DNA of 64,000 nt from Faecalicatena orotica (GCF_003149245.1 NZ_QGDL01000007.1:124001-188000), one strand, 5' to 3'; numbered from the stretch's first letter, positions 25,870 through 35,452 are shown. Made by a program: numbers and translations. Notes: a model not told the origin generated them from the letters alone.

Positions 25870-28074
25870 TTGGGAACGCAACATAAAAAACAGAAAGAGT
25901 ACAGACCGGTTGTATTTATATCTGTACTGATTCTGATTGTTTCTCTTTTATGTCTGTTTGCGTCTGCTGTATTTAAAAAAGAAACGGAACGTACCGTGAC
26001 GAATATCAGTGAGGTTTACCTGAAGGAAATGACTGTGCAGATCAGCAGTCATTTCCAGACAAATCTGGAAAGTCAGTTTTCCCAGATCCGTACTATTGCG
26101 TCTTCGGTTACAGAAGCTGATCTGGAGAAAGAAGAACGTCTCAGGCACTTTTTAGAACAGGCTCGGACTGACAACGGCTTTACGCATATTGCACTGATTA
26201 CAGATAAGGGGATTGCTTATTCCCAGGAGGGTACGGTTCCCGTGATATCGAAAATTTCGGCACTGGATAAATTAATAAGCGGCTCCGAGGCGCTTGTTTC
26301 CGTCAACGAAAACATCTGGGAAAGTAATACACTTCTGCTTGGGACGTCTATCACCCCCATACAGTTCGGGGAGGAAAAACTGGTTGCCGTGATTGCCGGG
26401 ATTCATACCGCGGATATTGGGGCGAAGCTTGGGCTGGACAGCGAGAAAGAAACAAATTCATATACAGATATTATCACCCGGAATGGAGATTTTGTACTTA
26501 AAAGTACTTTCTCCCAAGCAGGTTCATATGGCACCAATTTATTCACAATCTATGAACAAAAGGCGGCTTTCGACGAAGGATATGACCTGGAGTCTTTCTA
26601 TACTGCAGTCAATGCGGGGGAAAGCGGCATGACACTGCTGTGTGTCGGGGGGAGTCACGAGTACCTTTATTATATGCCGCTTCCGGGAACGGACTGGTAT
26701 GTTGTGACAAGTATGGCATATCAGACGGTGAATGATCAGATATCATATTTAAGCCACCTTATGCTTTTGGTTGGTGTAGGAATTTTTTCTGTTATTCTGG
26801 CTACAATTATTATGTTCTTTTTACTGCTGAGGCGCAATGAAAAACGCAGTAGTGCACTTGTGCTGAAGGAAAAGGAACGGGCTGAGAAGGCAAACAGGGC
26901 AAAAAGCGACTTCCTGTCCCAGATGTCACATGAGATCAGAACACCGCTCAACGGTATTATCGGCATGACCGAAGTTGGAAAGAACCATATTGGGGAACCG
27001 GAGCGTATCCGTACCTGTTTTGAGAAGATCACTCTCTCTTCCAGGCACCTGCTTGCTCTGGTCAACGATATCCTTGACATGGCTAAAATCGAAAGTGGAA
27101 AGATTGAACTGCATCGAGAAAAATTTGATCTGGGACAGCTTTTGCGGGCATTGACAACGGTATTTTATGTGCAGGCGAAGAGTAAAAAAATCTCTTATAA
27201 GATATACATGAGGGGAGAACTGGAAGAATTCCTGATCGGCGACGAACTCCGCCTCAACCAGATTCTGACCAACCTGCTCTCAAATGCAATGAAATTTACG
27301 CCTGAAAATGGCTGTGTGAGCCTGACTGCCGAGGAACTGCGTCGTGAAGCGGGAGTTTTATGGCTCAGGTTTGAGGTCCGCGATACCGGCCGGGGGATTA
27401 CTCCGGAGAATATAGAACGTATATTTGAGACATTTACACAAGAAAACAGTGGAATTTCCCGCCAGTATGGTGGGACCGGACTGGGCCTTCCTATTACGAA
27501 GAACTTTGTGGAGATGATGGGCGGCACCATAACAGTATCCAGTCAGGCCGGTTCAGGCAGTACTTTCCGGGTGGACCTGCCGTTCACCTGTGCACAGGAA
27601 ATGCAGGAAAGCGATGGAGAAGCATGTGGAACTGGCCAGCAGTCTCTTCCGGCAAAGGAGGAGCCTGACATATTAAATAGTGTCAGGGTACTGGTTGTAG
27701 AAGATAATGAAATTAATCTGTACATTGCGGTAGAATTGCTTGAAAATGCAGGCGCTGTTGTCACAACGGCCCAGAATGGCCAGGAGGCTGTCGATATATT
27801 TTCAGGATCAGATGAGGGGGAGTATCAGTTGGTTTTAATGGATGTACAGATGCCCGTTATGGATGGATACAGTGCAACACGCGCAATCCGCGGACTTTCC
27901 CGCTCTGATGCAGCAAGCGTTATCATTATTGCAATGACGGCCAACTCATTTCAGGAAGACATCCGTAAATGTCTGGATGTTGGTATGAATGCACATATTG
28001 CAAAGCCTTTCGTTATGAAGGATGTCTGCCGCACATATGCGGATGCACTTGTTGATAAATCAAAAAAAGAATGA
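25870..28074 (+). CDS. Hybrid histidine kinase with extracellular Cache-like sensor and receiver domain
   Basis: Started at TTG 25870, behind AAAGGATGG, it has 734 residues; an upstream TTG at 25843 is less well placed. A membrane helix near residues 15-35 is followed by an extracytoplasmic dCache-like sensor (about 40-285), a second helix (about 290-315), HisKA with H354 in QMSHEIRTPLNG, an HATPase with N/G boxes (DTGRGIT, GGTGLGLPI) and a receiver near 615-730 (LVLMDVQMPVMDG). The sensor probably reads the binding-protein fusion encoded just upstream. Output would go via its own receiver to the Hpt protein at 21444 and on to the HD-GYP/GGDEF regulator. Confidence 0.92.
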   Translation: MGTQHKKQKEYRPVVFISVLILIVSLLCLFASAVFKKETERTVTNISEVYLKEMTVQISSHFQTNLESQFSQIRTIASSVTEADLEKEERLRHFLEQARTDNGFTHIALITDKGIAYSQEGTVPVISKISALDKLISGSEALVSVNENIWESNTLLLGTSITPIQFGEEKLVAVIAGIHTADIGAKLGLDSEKETNSYTDIITRNGDFVLKSTFSQAGSYGTNLFTIYEQKAAFDEGYDLESFYTAVNAGESGMTLLCVGGSHEYLYYMPLPGTDWYVVTSMAYQTVNDQISYLSHLMLLVGVGIFSVILATIIMFFLLLRRNEKRSSALVLKEKERAEKANRAKSDFLSQMSHEIRTPLNGIIGMTEVGKNHIGEPERIRTCFEKITLSSRHLLALVNDILDMAKIESGKIELHREKFDLGQLLRALTTVFYVQAKSKKISYKIYMRGELEEFLIGDELRLNQILTNLLSNAMKFTPENGCVSLTAEELRREAGVLWLRFEVRDTGRGITPENIERIFETFTQENSGISRQYGGTGLGLPITKNFVEMMGGTITVSSQAGSGSTFRVDLPFTCAQEMQESDGEACGTGQQSLPAKEEPDILNSVRVLVVEDNEINLYIAVELLENAGAVVTTAQNGQEAVDIFSGSDEGEYQLVLMDVQMPVMDGYSATRAIRGLSRSDAASVIIIAMTANSFQEDIRKCLDVGMNAHIAKPFVMKDVCRTYADALVDKSKKE

Positions 28075-28123
28075 TATCATTTGACACATATAATGTGGAA
28101 GAATAGGAAAGGTGAGTATCATT

Positions 28124-29590
28124 TTGAATTACGATAGCATGAAATATGAGCGGGTTTTCCAGATATTGAAAAATAAAATTGAGTGTGGCTTATTGCCGGC
28201 AGGTTCGAGCCTTCCGTCACGGCAGGTCCTGAGCAGGGAATTTCAAACTTCGGAGAAAACAATCCGGCATGCACTTGCAAAGCTGGAGGAAGAGGGCCTG
28301 ATTCAGACACAGCAGAGAAAGAGGCCCGTTGTGAGCAGGGGACATGCCCATGAACATCAGGTAACAAAGCTTGCGATGAAGAAAATCGACACAACGATTA
28401 CAAACGACCTCCTGCAGACCGGTGTGCTGCTGTGTTACCCGGTGATAAAAAACGGGATTGCGCTGTGTGAGCAGGAGGACCTGAAAATACCCCGCAGGAT
28501 TCTGGAAAATTTAGATGTAGAAAACGGGGAAGAGTTCTGGGTACAGACGAAACGATTTTTAAGATTTTTTATAGCACGCAATGAAAATAATCTGAGTCTG
28601 AGCACGGTAGACAGTCTGGGGCTTGAAGACCTGAAACCGATGAAAGACACGGCTGAAATCAGGAGCCGGCTTTATGAACAGCTGGATGCTTTTTTGCAGA
28701 TCATAGAGCGGGGGGATCCATCGGAAAGTGCTTATTTTGACGACCTGTCTGAACTGTACGGACTTACATATGCAAAACAGCCCGCATTTCGTGTTCCGGC
28801 CGATTCCGCTGTTATTTTCGGAAGGGAAGATCTGGAAAAACCTCTGGCGGGCGCCGAATTGAGGTATTCGGCAGTGTACATGGATCTGCTCAGCCTGATT
28901 GCAATGGGGCGTTACCTGCCGGGGGATAAACTGCCCTCCCATCTGGAATTGCAGAAAATTTATAATGTCAGTGTGGATACAACCTCAAAGGCAATACAGC
29001 TGATGCAGGAATGGGGAATTGTAAAAACGGTCCGCGGCAATGGAATCTACGTGGAGATGGATCTGGCTGAACTGAGGAAGATCCAGATTCCGGCAGATTT
29101 AATTGCTTACCATGTCCGGCGCTATCTGGACAGTCTGGAATTGCTTGTCTTAACCATTGAGGGGGCGGCAGCCTGCGCGGTTCCGAATATCAGGCAGGAA
29201 GAAATAACAAAAGTAAAAGAAAAAATGGACCAGTTGTGGAATGAAGAATACCTGTATGAGCGTACTCCTGCCATATTGCTGGATTTCATAACAGAGCATC
29301 TGAGAATCAATGCATTTCAGGCAATCTATAAACTGCTGCAGAGGAACTTCAGGATCGGACGCAGTATTCCGGCCCTGCTTGATACGAATAAAACGCCTGT
29401 TAACACGAGAATTCACGAGCAATGTGTGGAAGCACTGGATACACTTAGCGAAGGCAGGCAGGAAGTTTTTCCAGGGAAGGCATATCTGCTGTTTGAGGAC
29501 ATCCGCAGCTTAGTTATTCAGGAATGTAAAAGACTGGGATACTATGAGGCTGCGATGGAAGTTTATGATGGAAGCTCGTTATGGAAGTAG
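28124..29590 (+). CDS. GntR-family regulator with two winged-helix domains
   Basis: I choose TTG 28124 as start (488 residues), 8 or so bases after AGGAAAGG; GTG 28112 falls in the ribosome site and ATG 28139 is too far. A first GntR winged helix lies at about 6-65 (LPAGSSLPSRQVLSREFQTSEKTIRHALAKLEEEGLI) and a second at about 255-310 (LPGDKLPSHLELQKIYNVSVDTTSKAIQLMQEWGIVKT, GNGIYVE). The region between and after is helical and unlike FadR or UTRA ligand domains. Two DNA-binding heads in one chain are rare for GntR proteins. It sits inside the signalling block and may control it. Confidence 0.85.
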   Translation: MNYDSMKYERVFQILKNKIECGLLPAGSSLPSRQVLSREFQTSEKTIRHALAKLEEEGLIQTQQRKRPVVSRGHAHEHQVTKLAMKKIDTTITNDLLQTGVLLCYPVIKNGIALCEQEDLKIPRRILENLDVENGEEFWVQTKRFLRFFIARNENNLSLSTVDSLGLEDLKPMKDTAEIRSRLYEQLDAFLQIIERGDPSESAYFDDLSELYGLTYAKQPAFRVPADSAVIFGREDLEKPLAGAELRYSAVYMDLLSLIAMGRYLPGDKLPSHLELQKIYNVSVDTTSKAIQLMQEWGIVKTVRGNGIYVEMDLAELRKIQIPADLIAYHVRRYLDSLELLVLTIEGAAACAVPNIRQEEITKVKEKMDQLWNEEYLYERTPAILLDFITEHLRINAFQAIYKLLQRNFRIGRSIPALLDTNKTPVNTRIHEQCVEALDTLSEGRQEVFPGKAYLLFEDIRSLVIQECKRLGYYEAAMEVYDGSSLWK

Positions 29591-29615
29591 GGTGAAAGGG
29601 GATCCGGTATAAGAA

Positions 29616-31169
29616 ATGAAACGAAAGAAAAATAATGGCAAAGGTGGCCAGTGGGAGGTATCGTTTTTCCCAATTATACGTTATAATGTAATATTTTGTG
29701 TATTGGTTATGGTTTTCATCATGGCGGGGGGAGCTATACTTTCTGCCGGCCGTATGAAGTCAGACGCAAAAGCCGCATTAAGCAGTGCTCAGGCACAAAT
29801 ATCACAGAGAGTTACCGGTGCAGTCGACCTGTTAGAAGCTCTTGCAAGTTTTCCGGATTTTAATGATTCTGAGACAGAGCCTATCGTTAAAGTGAAGAGA
29901 CTGGATCAGATGAGCCCCTATTTTGGTTTTATGATGATGTGTTATGTAGATGAGGATATTCTGGTTTATTCTGATGGGGCTGAACCGGCCAGCCTTGCAA
30001 GCAGAGACTATATGCAGCGCCTGTTTTCCACGGGGCAGCGGCAGGTTACAGACAGTTTTGCGGCAGGTGCGGACGGCGAGACTCTGAACTATACGGTGGC
30101 AGTTCCCTTGATTGATAAGGATGGAAATATAACAGGCGCCCTCTTTTCTGCCATTTATTTTGATGAAATTGTGCAGATATTGGAAGAGTCGGCAGGAAAA
30201 GTGAATGCCAATGCGACTCTGTTAGGATCTCAGGGACAGGTTATGTCCGCTACCACGGACCTGTCTTACGGTGACCCGGTAATGGAGGCACTTCGGGACG
30301 ATAAACTGCTGGGCACAACATCAGATAAACTGGAAGAGAAACTGCTTGCCGCACAGACCGGCGGGTACTGGAGCATCCATGACGGGGACCTCTGTTATAC
30401 GGCTTATCAGCGTGTAGACAACACAAACTGGGACATCTTATGCTCAGTCAGCTTTGGCGATGTATTTTTTCAAATAATACCCTCCCTGCTGTTTGTAGTA
30501 TGCCTGGCGGTATTTGCCTGTATCATTCTGCTGCTGTTCCTGAAGCGCTATATAGAGAAACAGATGCAGGTTGTAATAATGCTGGTGCAGTCGATGGAAG
30601 AACTGGAAAAAAGGGTTTATCAGAATGAACGGCCCGAAAATGTTGATTTTAATGAAATTCTCCGCCTGACCAGTGACGGCCTCTCAGACAGCCTGACCGG
30701 CGTGGTTACGCGTACCGTGTTTCTCAATAAAGCGGAAGCGCAATTGAAAAATGCAGATCCGAAGCTGGTAAAAGCCCTGTTTTTTGTGGATATGGATAAC
30801 CTGAAATACATCAATGATACATGTGGGCATGACGGCGGTGATATCGCGCTGAAAAGTGTGGGATACATTCTCAGGGAGTACGAGAAGAAGTATGACGGTG
30901 TGGTAGGGCGCTATGGCGGGGATGAGTTTGTCATGCTTCTGACCAGTCTGGATGATGAAAAAGAATTGCGCGACGTACTCGACGGGCTGATTCTGCGTCT
31001 CCAGTCTAAAATTCCGTCCGGAGGTCAGAATATTCCGGTACAGTGCAGTATAGGTGTGTCGGTATACCAGCCGGGGATAGAGCTGGAACGTATGATTTTC
31101 GAAGCAGATGAGGCTCTCTACCATGTGAAGCAAAATGGTAAGGGATACTATCATATTCACCAGAATTGA
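29616..31169 (+). CDS. Membrane diguanylate cyclase with extracellular sensor
   Basis: The 517-residue protein has a membrane helix at about 24-44, an extracytoplasmic Cache-like sensor (about 50-285: YVDEDILVYSDG, YTVAVPLIDKDGNITGALF), a second helix (about 290-312) and a GGDEF domain with an intact catalytic motif at 434-438 (RYGGDEF) plus the GHDGGD and GKGYYH-type blocks. It should make c-di-GMP in response to an outside signal. It starts 26 bases after the GntR gene and ends just before the EAL gene, so maker and breaker of c-di-GMP are coupled. Confidence 0.92.
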   Translation: MKRKKNNGKGGQWEVSFFPIIRYNVIFCVLVMVFIMAGGAILSAGRMKSDAKAALSSAQAQISQRVTGAVDLLEALASFPDFNDSETEPIVKVKRLDQMSPYFGFMMMCYVDEDILVYSDGAEPASLASRDYMQRLFSTGQRQVTDSFAAGADGETLNYTVAVPLIDKDGNITGALFSAIYFDEIVQILEESAGKVNANATLLGSQGQVMSATTDLSYGDPVMEALRDDKLLGTTSDKLEEKLLAAQTGGYWSIHDGDLCYTAYQRVDNTNWDILCSVSFGDVFFQIIPSLLFVVCLAVFACIILLLFLKRYIEKQMQVVIMLVQSMEELEKRVYQNERPENVDFNEILRLTSDGLSDSLTGVVTRTVFLNKAEAQLKNADPKLVKALFFVDMDNLKYINDTCGHDGGDIALKSVGYILREYEKKYDGVVGRYGGDEFVMLLTSLDDEKELRDVLDGLILRLQSKIPSGGQNIPVQCSIGVSVYQPGIELERMIFEADEALYHVKQNGKGYYHIHQN

Positions 31170-31177
31170 GGATTAGG

Positions 31178-33886
31178 ATGAAGAAGTATAGCAGAAGGCG
31201 GATTTTTTCTTTTGCCGGTGTGCTGTTGTTTATTTTTGCCGTGGTCACAGTACTAGGAATGTATCTGCGCAGCGAAATGATCAGTATACGGCAAAGGGAA
31301 GCCGAGAATATTTTATATCATTATAATGACAAGATTATATTGCAGCTGCAGGGAACCATGAATGAGGCGGACTCCCTGGCACAAATGGCCCTTGTGTCAG
31401 GTAGCAAAGAAACGGAATGGTTCAATCTTGCGTCGGAACCACTTTTAAAGCGGGAAGAGGTGTGCTTTGTCGGCCTTTTTGAGGGAGATACCCTTGTAAG
31501 TGCGCTGCCGGAAGAGGAGTGTGCTGAATTGGTCGGGCGGGACCTGAAGGATTTTTCCTACGCCTATACACTTGCTAAAGTAGTCGGAGAGCTGGTTGTT
31601 GAAGGGCCAAGTGCGCTGGAGATTGGTTCAGAACAGCAAAAAGTGTTTCTGTTCCTGCAGCCTTTTCTGGATAACGGGGCTTATAAGGGGGAGGCTGTCG
31701 TAGCTCTGAATTGGGATTATGTACAGGAAAAGCTGGCTCTGGACAGCTTATCCGCCCAGGGATATGATTATGAACTCTGGAGGGTAGAACCGCAGAAAGG
31801 TGCCAAGGAAGTCATTGCAAGTACAGGGGATCATGTCGATTTTTCAGAGGCAGAAAAGATTACCTTCTATCTGCCCAGCCAATGGAATCTCAGCATACAG
31901 CCTGCCACCGGCTGGATGAGCCCGGTGCAGAAGAGAGGCCTTGCGGCGGTATGTGCGGTGCTTACAGGTCTCCTGATGGTGCTGGCTTATCTGGTTTACC
32001 GGCATTTTGACAGGGAACGCATCCTGAAAAGACTCAAATTAATGGATGAAGCTACGGGACTTTATAATCAGAAAGGATTCACTAAGGAGCTGGACAGATG
32101 GCTTTCTGGCGGACGCATTCCTGTCATACTGTTTTATTTTTCCATAGAAGGTTACAGCCAGGCAGCCAGACTGATCGGAACGAAAGAAGAGTCTGCTTTT
32201 CTAAAAAGCATTCCCGGACGTCTGGATGAGTATATCCGCAGCCCGTATCTGGCAGGATATCTGGGTTCAGGAAATTTCATTCTTGCTGTCCGTGATGAAA
32301 TGAGCGGGACAGAGCAGGAAGAATTTGCAAAAGGACTGTCTCTGGAACTCCTGCTGAAGGTCCGTATCGGGGCTGAGAAGAACTTCCTTCTGGCCCGTTA
32401 TCAATATGCGTCCTGCCAGGCAGGAAAAGGACGGGCGGGGATAGAAATGGAAGCACTGTTTCATGCCTATTATGACGAGATAAGAAAGGAATCCCCTATA
32501 CGGATGATGACTGAAAAATGCGAGCAGCTCATTGAGGGGAAAGACGATGTCATATTTGACGAGTACACAGACCTCGATATGATGGAACTGTCCAAGACCT
32601 TTAACCGTTACCACAAACAGGTGGAACAGCTGGCTTACTTTGATCCGGTGTTCAACGTCGGCAACCGGTCGAAATATTTCAGGGATACAGATATGCTGAT
32701 TTCCTATGATCCTAAGAGATCGTTCAGTCTTTTCTGTATTGATATCTGTAATTTCAGCCAGTATAACGAACTATTCAGTGCGGATGTGGGTGATGACATT
32801 TTGCATGAAGTACTGAGGCGCATGTCAAGGACTTTTGGTTCATACCTGTATCGTATTAACGGTGATGTCTTTCTGGGAGTTTCACTTTCCAAGGAGAAAA
32901 CGGACTCTTTTGCGGAACATCTCCATGAGACACTGACACGCCCTGTCATGGCGGGAAATTTGTCTATCCCCCTGCAGATCCGCCTTGTTGTCTGTCAGTA
33001 TCCGTTATATGGGGGAACGCCCGGTGTTCTGCTTGAACGGATTCAGTCGGCCATGAGCTTTTCTAAAACGTCAGGCAGAAATATTGTGATCTATAATACG
33101 GAACTGGACGATATGGTGCGTACAGAGGCAGATATTTTACACCGGCTGCGTATAGCAATCCAGCAGCGGACATTGGAAGTGTGGTATCAGCCGCTGATGT
33201 ATCTGGAAACAGGCAGTTATCAGGCAGCCGAGGCGCTTGTCCGCCTTCGGGACGGCAAGGGTGGCTATTTTTCTGCATTTCAGGTCATATCGCTTGCCGA
33301 ACGCAATGGACTGGTGGAAGAACTTGGCGATTATGTGCTGGCCCACGCCTGCTCCTTTATGCGGGACTATGGTGAATCGCTGGGGCTTAACCGCATGAGT
33401 ATCAACCTGTCTGTGCAGCAGCTTCTGGTTGGGAACAGCGCAGAGCACTTGCTGCAGCTGATCCAAGCATCCCATGTTGATCCACGGCGCATTACGCTGG
33501 AGATCACCGAGAGCGTTCTGATCCAGTCCATTGACCGTGCGGCTGATACATTGGAACGGCTGCGCCGGGAAGGGATTAATATCGCTCTGGATGATTTCGG
33601 GGTAGGCTACAGCAGCCTTAACTATTTATCAAATCTTCCTGTGAATATCGTCAAAATCGACCGTTCACTGACACAGCAGATACTGACAAATAAAAAGCAG
33701 TATGCACTGCTGAAATCGATTGTAGAGATGTCACGGGTGAATGACCTGATGGTAGTTGCCGAGGGCGTGGAAAATAAAGAGGAACAAAAGCTGATTTCTT
33801 CCGCAGGTGTGCATTATATACAGGGATATTATTATGCAAAGCCGATGCCGGAGGAGAAATTTATAAAACATTTGAAAGAAAGATAA
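31178..33886 (+). CDS. Membrane c-di-GMP phosphodiesterase: sensor, two degenerate GGDEF domains, EAL
   Basis: I start it at ATG 31178 behind AGGATTAGG (902 residues); a TTG at 31166 overlaps the previous stop. Helices near 10-30 and 250-275 flank an outside sensor. Two GGDEF-like domains follow, both broken: the motif is GSGNF in the first (around residue 370) and NGDVF in the second (around 565). The EAL domain looks complete, with EALVRL (E685), INLSVQQ, ITESVL, LDDFGVGYSS, KIDRSL and AEGVE. The protein should degrade c-di-GMP; the dead GGDEF domains may bind GTP and regulate. It ends at the terminator at 33923. Confidence 0.92.
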   Translation: MKKYSRRRIFSFAGVLLFIFAVVTVLGMYLRSEMISIRQREAENILYHYNDKIILQLQGTMNEADSLAQMALVSGSKETEWFNLASEPLLKREEVCFVGLFEGDTLVSALPEEECAELVGRDLKDFSYAYTLAKVVGELVVEGPSALEIGSEQQKVFLFLQPFLDNGAYKGEAVVALNWDYVQEKLALDSLSAQGYDYELWRVEPQKGAKEVIASTGDHVDFSEAEKITFYLPSQWNLSIQPATGWMSPVQKRGLAAVCAVLTGLLMVLAYLVYRHFDRERILKRLKLMDEATGLYNQKGFTKELDRWLSGGRIPVILFYFSIEGYSQAARLIGTKEESAFLKSIPGRLDEYIRSPYLAGYLGSGNFILAVRDEMSGTEQEEFAKGLSLELLLKVRIGAEKNFLLARYQYASCQAGKGRAGIEMEALFHAYYDEIRKESPIRMMTEKCEQLIEGKDDVIFDEYTDLDMMELSKTFNRYHKQVEQLAYFDPVFNVGNRSKYFRDTDMLISYDPKRSFSLFCIDICNFSQYNELFSADVGDDILHEVLRRMSRTFGSYLYRINGDVFLGVSLSKEKTDSFAEHLHETLTRPVMAGNLSIPLQIRLVVCQYPLYGGTPGVLLERIQSAMSFSKTSGRNIVIYNTELDDMVRTEADILHRLRIAIQQRTLEVWYQPLMYLETGSYQAAEALVRLRDGKGGYFSAFQVISLAERNGLVEELGDYVLAHACSFMRDYGESLGLNRMSINLSVQQLLVGNSAEHLLQLIQASHVDPRRITLEITESVLIQSIDRAADTLERLRREGINIALDDFGVGYSSLNYLSNLPVNIVKIDRSLTQQILTNKKQYALLKSIVEMSRVNDLMVVAEGVENKEEQKLISSAGVHYIQGYYYAKPMPEEKFIKHLKER

Positions 33887-33922
33887 AAGACTGCGGATAA
33901 TAGGTACAGCCATAGCTAAAAA

Positions 33923-33964
33923 GCGGGCAGGCCCTTCATGAATGAGGGGACCTGCCCATTTTGT
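33923..33964. terminator. Bidirectional terminator between convergent genes
   Basis: GGGCAGG (33925-33931) pairs with CCTGCCC (33951-33957), with an inner CCCTTCAT/ATGAGGGG helix. AAAAAGC precedes and ATTTTGT follows, so it can stop the EAL-gene transcript on the plus strand and the sigma-54 activator transcript on the minus strand. Confidence 0.82.
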
Positions 33965-33983
33965 ATGGAGTTACGGACTTGTT

Positions 33984-35270
33984 TTATGCCACTAAATATT
34001 TATCCAATATATCCTGAAGTGTGTAATTATACCGTATCACAATCGGAATATCCCTAAGAAGTGTATCTAATATTTTACTGCTCCCGCCGACTGTGAAGAG
34101 GGAGAGTGCAATATTCTGGTTCAGATTGCTAAACTCAATTTCCAGATGTTCTTTATGCTGCAGCAGGTGTTTATAATAGGCATTTGCGCAGGTCAGGCAT
34201 ATATCAGTAGAAAGCTGCCCGATGTTATTTGGACAGTCATAATGTACAAACGTACTGATAATCTTGCGGTCTATCCGTATTTCTTTCTTTAGATTGACTG
34301 CCTCCCTCCAGAAAAAGAATAAAACAAGCCGCAGGCGTTCTGCGACAGAGCGTTCCGCCAGAGAGGGGAGCTTGATCTGCACCGGAATCCTGCGGAGAAA
34401 GGTACTGAGCATCGCACTCTGGGGGCTTTCAGTCGTGGCACAGATCAGGAGGACATCTGCATGTCTTGTCCTTGTCGTCTCTCCGAGCCGCCGGAAAATC
34501 CCCTTGTCCATAAGCAGGAATAATTTTTCCTGTCCTTCCGGGTTCAGGCGGTGGATTTCGTCAAGGAAAAGAATGCTTTTATCAGCCAATTCGACAAGTC
34601 CCGGTTTATCGGAATCGGCTCCGGTAAATGCCCCTTTTGAATGACCAAACAACTGCGACATGACGAGCTGCGGGTTCTCCGCATAACTGGCACAATTATA
34701 AGTAATCAGGGTAGCGAACGGTGAGATACGTCCGCTTTTTTTTGCGAAATCGAACATGGAATTCGCAAAATGGCTCTTACCAACTCCGGTCGGCCCGGTA
34801 AGCAGTGTATCGAGTCCGTGGGGAGGATACAAAATAGCCGCTTTTGCCTGTTCAATATGGGCGCTTAAACTTCCTCTGCATCCGACTAAAGAATCGAAAT
34901 CAGACAGCACGGATGCATCGAGACAGCTGTCCCCATTCTGCCCTTCAGATAATGGGGAGGGGGGATCCAGAAAATCGCAGAAAGCGTCCATTGAAGAGAA
35001 TTCATATGTAGGAAGCTGCCTGCCTAACAGTTCTTCTAACACTGAAATACTAAAATAGATAACCGGACGGCCTTTGATACGCATGACAAGTCCGTCGGAA
35101 AAAAGGCGGCCAAGCTCCATACTTATATTATTCGGACTGATTCCAGTTTTCTCTGAAAGAGAACTAATATGCAGGGATTCTATATTCATCTCCGGGTTTT
35201 TGGGGGAAAACTGGGCAGTCGCTTCCAGCACTGCCTGATAAATCTTTTCTTTTCTGGTATATTGCTTCAT
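33984..35270 (-). CDS. Sigma-54-dependent activator, LevR-type but lacking PRD and PTS domains
   Basis: The 428-residue protein starts with a winged-helix-like DNA-binding region (1-75: KTGISPNNISMELGRLFSDGLV) and continues with a sigma-54 AAA+ domain: Walker A GPTGVGKS (159-166), GAFTGA sigma-54 contact loop (213-218), Walker B LFLDEIH (234-240). N-terminal HTH before AAA+ is the LevR/DagR order. LevR proteins are about 900 residues with PRD and EIIA/EIIB-like domains after AAA+; here only about 90 residues follow and a terminator comes next, so the phosphotransferase-sensing half is missing. Ribosome site AAAGGTGG. It is divergent from the sigma-54 promoter at 35397 and should activate the 35453-43546 operon. 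Confidence 0.9.
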   Translation of the reverse strand: MKQYTRKEKIYQAVLEATAQFSPKNPEMNIESLHISSLSEKTGISPNNISMELGRLFSDGLVMRIKGRPVIYFSISVLEELLGRQLPTYEFSSMDAFCDFLDPPSPLSEGQNGDSCLDASVLSDFDSLVGCRGSLSAHIEQAKAAILYPPHGLDTLLTGPTGVGKSHFANSMFDFAKKSGRISPFATLITYNCASYAENPQLVMSQLFGHSKGAFTGADSDKPGLVELADKSILFLDEIHRLNPEGQEKLFLLMDKGIFRRLGETTRTRHADVLLICATTESPQSAMLSTFLRRIPVQIKLPSLAERSVAERLRLVLFFFWREAVNLKKEIRIDRKIISTFVHYDCPNNIGQLSTDICLTCANAYYKHLLQHKEHLEIEFSNLNQNIALSLFTVGGSSKILDTLLRDIPIVIRYNYTLQDILDKYLVA

Positions 35271-35286
35271 TAGTATCAGCCACCTT

Positions 35287-35300
35287 TGATATTAATATCA
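35287..35300. promoter_or_regulatory. Perfect 14-bp palindrome, candidate enhancer/operator of the sigma-54 activator
   Basis: TGATATTAATATCA lies 97 bases upstream of the -24 element, a usual enhancer distance, and directly 5' of the activator's own ribosome site. One site could therefore serve activation of the operon and control of the activator. Confidence 0.5.
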
Positions 35301-35396
35301 TTTTATAATACTGATTATAAATCCGTAAAAATGAGTTGTCAATTTAAAAGAAAAAAACGCCATATTTATAAGGAAAAATTAAGTTAAGAGAAAAGT

Positions 35397-35412
35397 TGGC
35401 ACAAAGATTGCT
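35397..35412 (+). promoter_or_regulatory. Sigma-54 (-24/-12) promoter of the opine-like catabolic operon
   Basis: TGGCAC (35397-35402), five bases, then TTGCT (35408-35412) match the RpoN consensus; the GG (35398) and GC (35410) are exactly 12 bases apart. A start near 35423 leaves about a 30-base leader to the ATG at 35453. The divergent gene encodes a sigma-54 activator, which makes the call strong. Confidence 0.9.
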
Positions 35413-35452
35413 ATATAGATTAATAAGAATAAAAAGAAAGGAAATAAAAGTT

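Noticed and set aside
28081-28094. TTGACA and TATAAT before the GntR gene as a promoter
   Set aside because: The two hexamers are only 2 bases apart, so they cannot form one sigma-A promoter.
35396-35452. N-terminal extension of the cyclodeaminase-like protein from TTG 35396
   Set aside because: It would lie on the sigma-54 promoter and upstream of the predicted transcription start; ATG 35453 has a good ribosome site.
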